Position numbers and translations under genes: made by a program. From F1-60-MAGs149 sp032119475 (GTDB lineage: Bacteria; Actinomycetota; Thermoleophilia; Gaiellales; F1-60-MAGs149), in contig JAUMCA010000103.1 in the NCBI GenBank assembly GCA_032119475.1, positions 1 through 13,745 of the forward strand: a stretch of DNA of 13,745 nucleotides, given 5' to 3'. Under the pieces are notes generated by a model. That model saw nothing but the letters and a program-made list of their open reading frames with translations, had not been told where the DNA came from and did not search any database. Below, one piece after another: positions 12,833 to 13,745 of this stretch (position 1 is the first letter of the stretch; every line of letters begins with the position of its first letter).

Positions 12833-13605
12833 GCAGTCCCTTCATCGACCTCGATGCGGCGCGCGCGCTCGACGACGCGCAGTTCGTCGACTGCCGCTTC
12901 CGGCTCGGCGAGCACGGGGCCGGCCGGCTCCTGTTCGCGGACGGGCACATCCCGGGCTCGGTGCACCTCGATCTCGACGACGATCTCAGCGGGCCCGTGC
13001 GCGAGGATCGCATCGGCGGCCGTCATCCGCTGCCCGACCGCGACGCCTTCGCGGCGTCGGCGCGGCGCGCCGGCCTGCGGGCCGACGCGTCCCTGGTCCT
13101 GTACGACGACGGCACCGGCGGCGCGGCGCGCGCCTGGTGGCTGCTCCGCCACCACGGCGTCCCGAGCCGCGTCCTGCGCGGGGGCATCGGGGTGTGGGAC
13201 GGCGCGCTGGAGACGGGTGCCACGACGACCACGCCGGGTGATCTCGTGCTCGGCGCCGAACGCGCCGACGATCTCGTCGACGCCGACGGCGTGCAGGACG
13301 CGATCGCCGACGGCCGGGTCGTGCTCGACGCGCGTGCGCCGGCGCGCTACCGCGGCGAGGTCGAGCCGATGGATCCGGTCGCCGGGCACATCCCCGGTGC
13401 GCGGAACGCGCCGTTCGACGCGCCGGAGGACGTCACCGCGCCCGGGCGCACCGCGGCGGCGCCGCCCATCGCGTACTGCGGCTCGGGCGTCACCGCCTGC
13501 GCGCTGATCCTCCGGCTGGCCGACGAGGGGCGCGACGACGCGCTGCTCTACCCGGGGTCGTGGAGCGACTGGTGCGCGCGCGGTCTCGCGGTGCCCGCGT
13601 CCTAG
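12829..13605 (+). CDS. sseA: Two-domain sulfurtransferase (rhodanese / 3-mercaptopyruvate type)
   Basis: This 258-residue tandem rhodanese moves sulfane sulfur from thiosulfate or 3-mercaptopyruvate to a thiol acceptor. The inactive N-terminal rhodanese domain (1-125) has FADGHIPGSVHLDLDDDLSG and an Asp in place of the active Cys (LYDDGTGG, 91-98). The C-terminal domain carries catalytic Cys217 in CGSGVTA (217-223). That loop form is seen in mercaptopyruvate sulfurtransferases, whereas thiosulfate enzymes tend to have CRKGVT-type loops, so I lean to the former. The length is slightly short for the family (about 280). There is no signal peptide. The GTG start overlaps the CDF transporter stop as GTGA, so the pair is probably one transcript; a shared role in metal and sulfide stress is inference only. 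Confidence 0.9.
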   Translation: MSSPFIDLDAARALDDAQFVDCRFRLGEHGAGRLLFADGHIPGSVHLDLDDDLSGPVREDRIGGRHPLPDRDAFAASARRAGLRADASLVLYDDGTGGAARAWWLLRHHGVPSRVLRGGIGVWDGALETGATTTTPGDLVLGAERADDLVDADGVQDAIADGRVVLDARAPARYRGEVEPMDPVAGHIPGARNAPFDAPEDVTAPGRTAAAPPIAYCGSGVTACALILRLADEGRDDALLYPGSWSDWCARGLAVPAS

Positions 13606-13611
13606 CCGCGG

Positions 13612-13745
13612 TCAGCCGCGCAGCGCCCGGAGCCCGTCGCGGCACGCCGTGGCGCCGCCCTGGGCGGGATGGCGCACGCAGCCCTCGGCGAGGTCGCCCA
13701 GCGTGCGCTCCGCGACGCGGCCGACGGCGATGACGCGCGCCGGGC
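13612..13745 (-). CDS. Probable uracil-DNA glycosylase superfamily protein, C-terminal fragment
   Basis: Only the last 43 codons are inside the window; the gene continues beyond the right edge. The visible part reads ARVIAVGRVAERTLG, a strand-and-helix typical of the UDG fold core, and then VRHPAQGGATACRDGL. In the latter, HPAQGG occupies the place of the conserved HPS motif that inserts into the DNA minor groove. The catalytic motif and any iron-sulfur cysteines lie outside. The family call rests on this short segment, and a UDG-like protein of other specificity is possible. The stop codon is six bases from the convergent sulfurtransferase stop, with only a five-base-pair hairpin between them. 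Confidence 0.6.
   Translation of the reverse strand, partial: PARVIAVGRVAERTLGDLAEGCVRHPAQGGATACRDGLRALRG

Noticed and set aside
13607..13620. CGCGG-TCAG-CCGCG as a terminator between the last two convergent genes
   Set aside because: A five-base-pair stem without a T-run that overlaps the stop codon is too weak to call.

Overview
The window is very GC-rich (third codon positions are nearly all G or C) and gene-dense, with no gene-free stretch over 300 bases. Gene content and style suggest a high-GC actinomycete. Pointers are a DUF2256+DUF3253 zinc protein, an actinobacterial-style FtsZ tail ending DVPDFLKS, many GTG starts and apparent leaderless promoters. My best guess is class Thermoleophilia (Solirubrobacterales and relatives), but this is inference from protein style, not from a marker gene.

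Layout. 1-1764: a truncated amidohydrolase (minus) diverges from an M24 metallopeptidase (plus) across only 36 bases. 1752-1902: a long inverted repeat covers both stop codons of a convergent gene pair. 1895-3719: a tightly coupled minus-strand trio (NudC-like pyrophosphatase, degenerate metallo-beta-lactamase-fold protein, DUF2256/DUF3253 protein). 3736-3839: a second inverted repeat with the same core. 3881-6044: a ParA-type ATPase overlapping an FtsZ with a long N-terminal extension. 6041-6688: a LON-domain protein, convergent with ftsZ. 6734-8895: MeaB GTPase overlapping threonine ammonia-lyase. 8892-10211: persulfide-dioxygenase-like MBL/rhodanese protein. 10360-11802: NADP isocitrate dehydrogenase of the long, Thermus-like type. 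11900-13605: CDF metal transporter overlapping a two-domain sulfurtransferase. 13612-end: C-terminus of a probable uracil-DNA glycosylase (minus).

How genes relate. Threonine ammonia-lyase makes 2-oxobutyrate, which feeds propionyl-CoA and then methylmalonyl-CoA, the pathway whose B12 mutase MeaB protects. The MBL/rhodanese protein and the sulfurtransferase both handle sulfane sulfur. ParA and FtsZ are translationally coupled and may form a division-positioning pair.

The most notable points are: (i) a repeated promoter geometry, TANNNT then exactly six bases then the start codon, before five genes, implying leaderless mRNAs; (ii) two REP/BIME-like inverted repeats sharing the core GGGGTCAGACCGAAA and bracketing the nudC trio; (iii) the parA-ftsZ operon with an unusual FtsZ architecture. 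I see no complete mobile element, tRNA, rRNA or CRISPR array.
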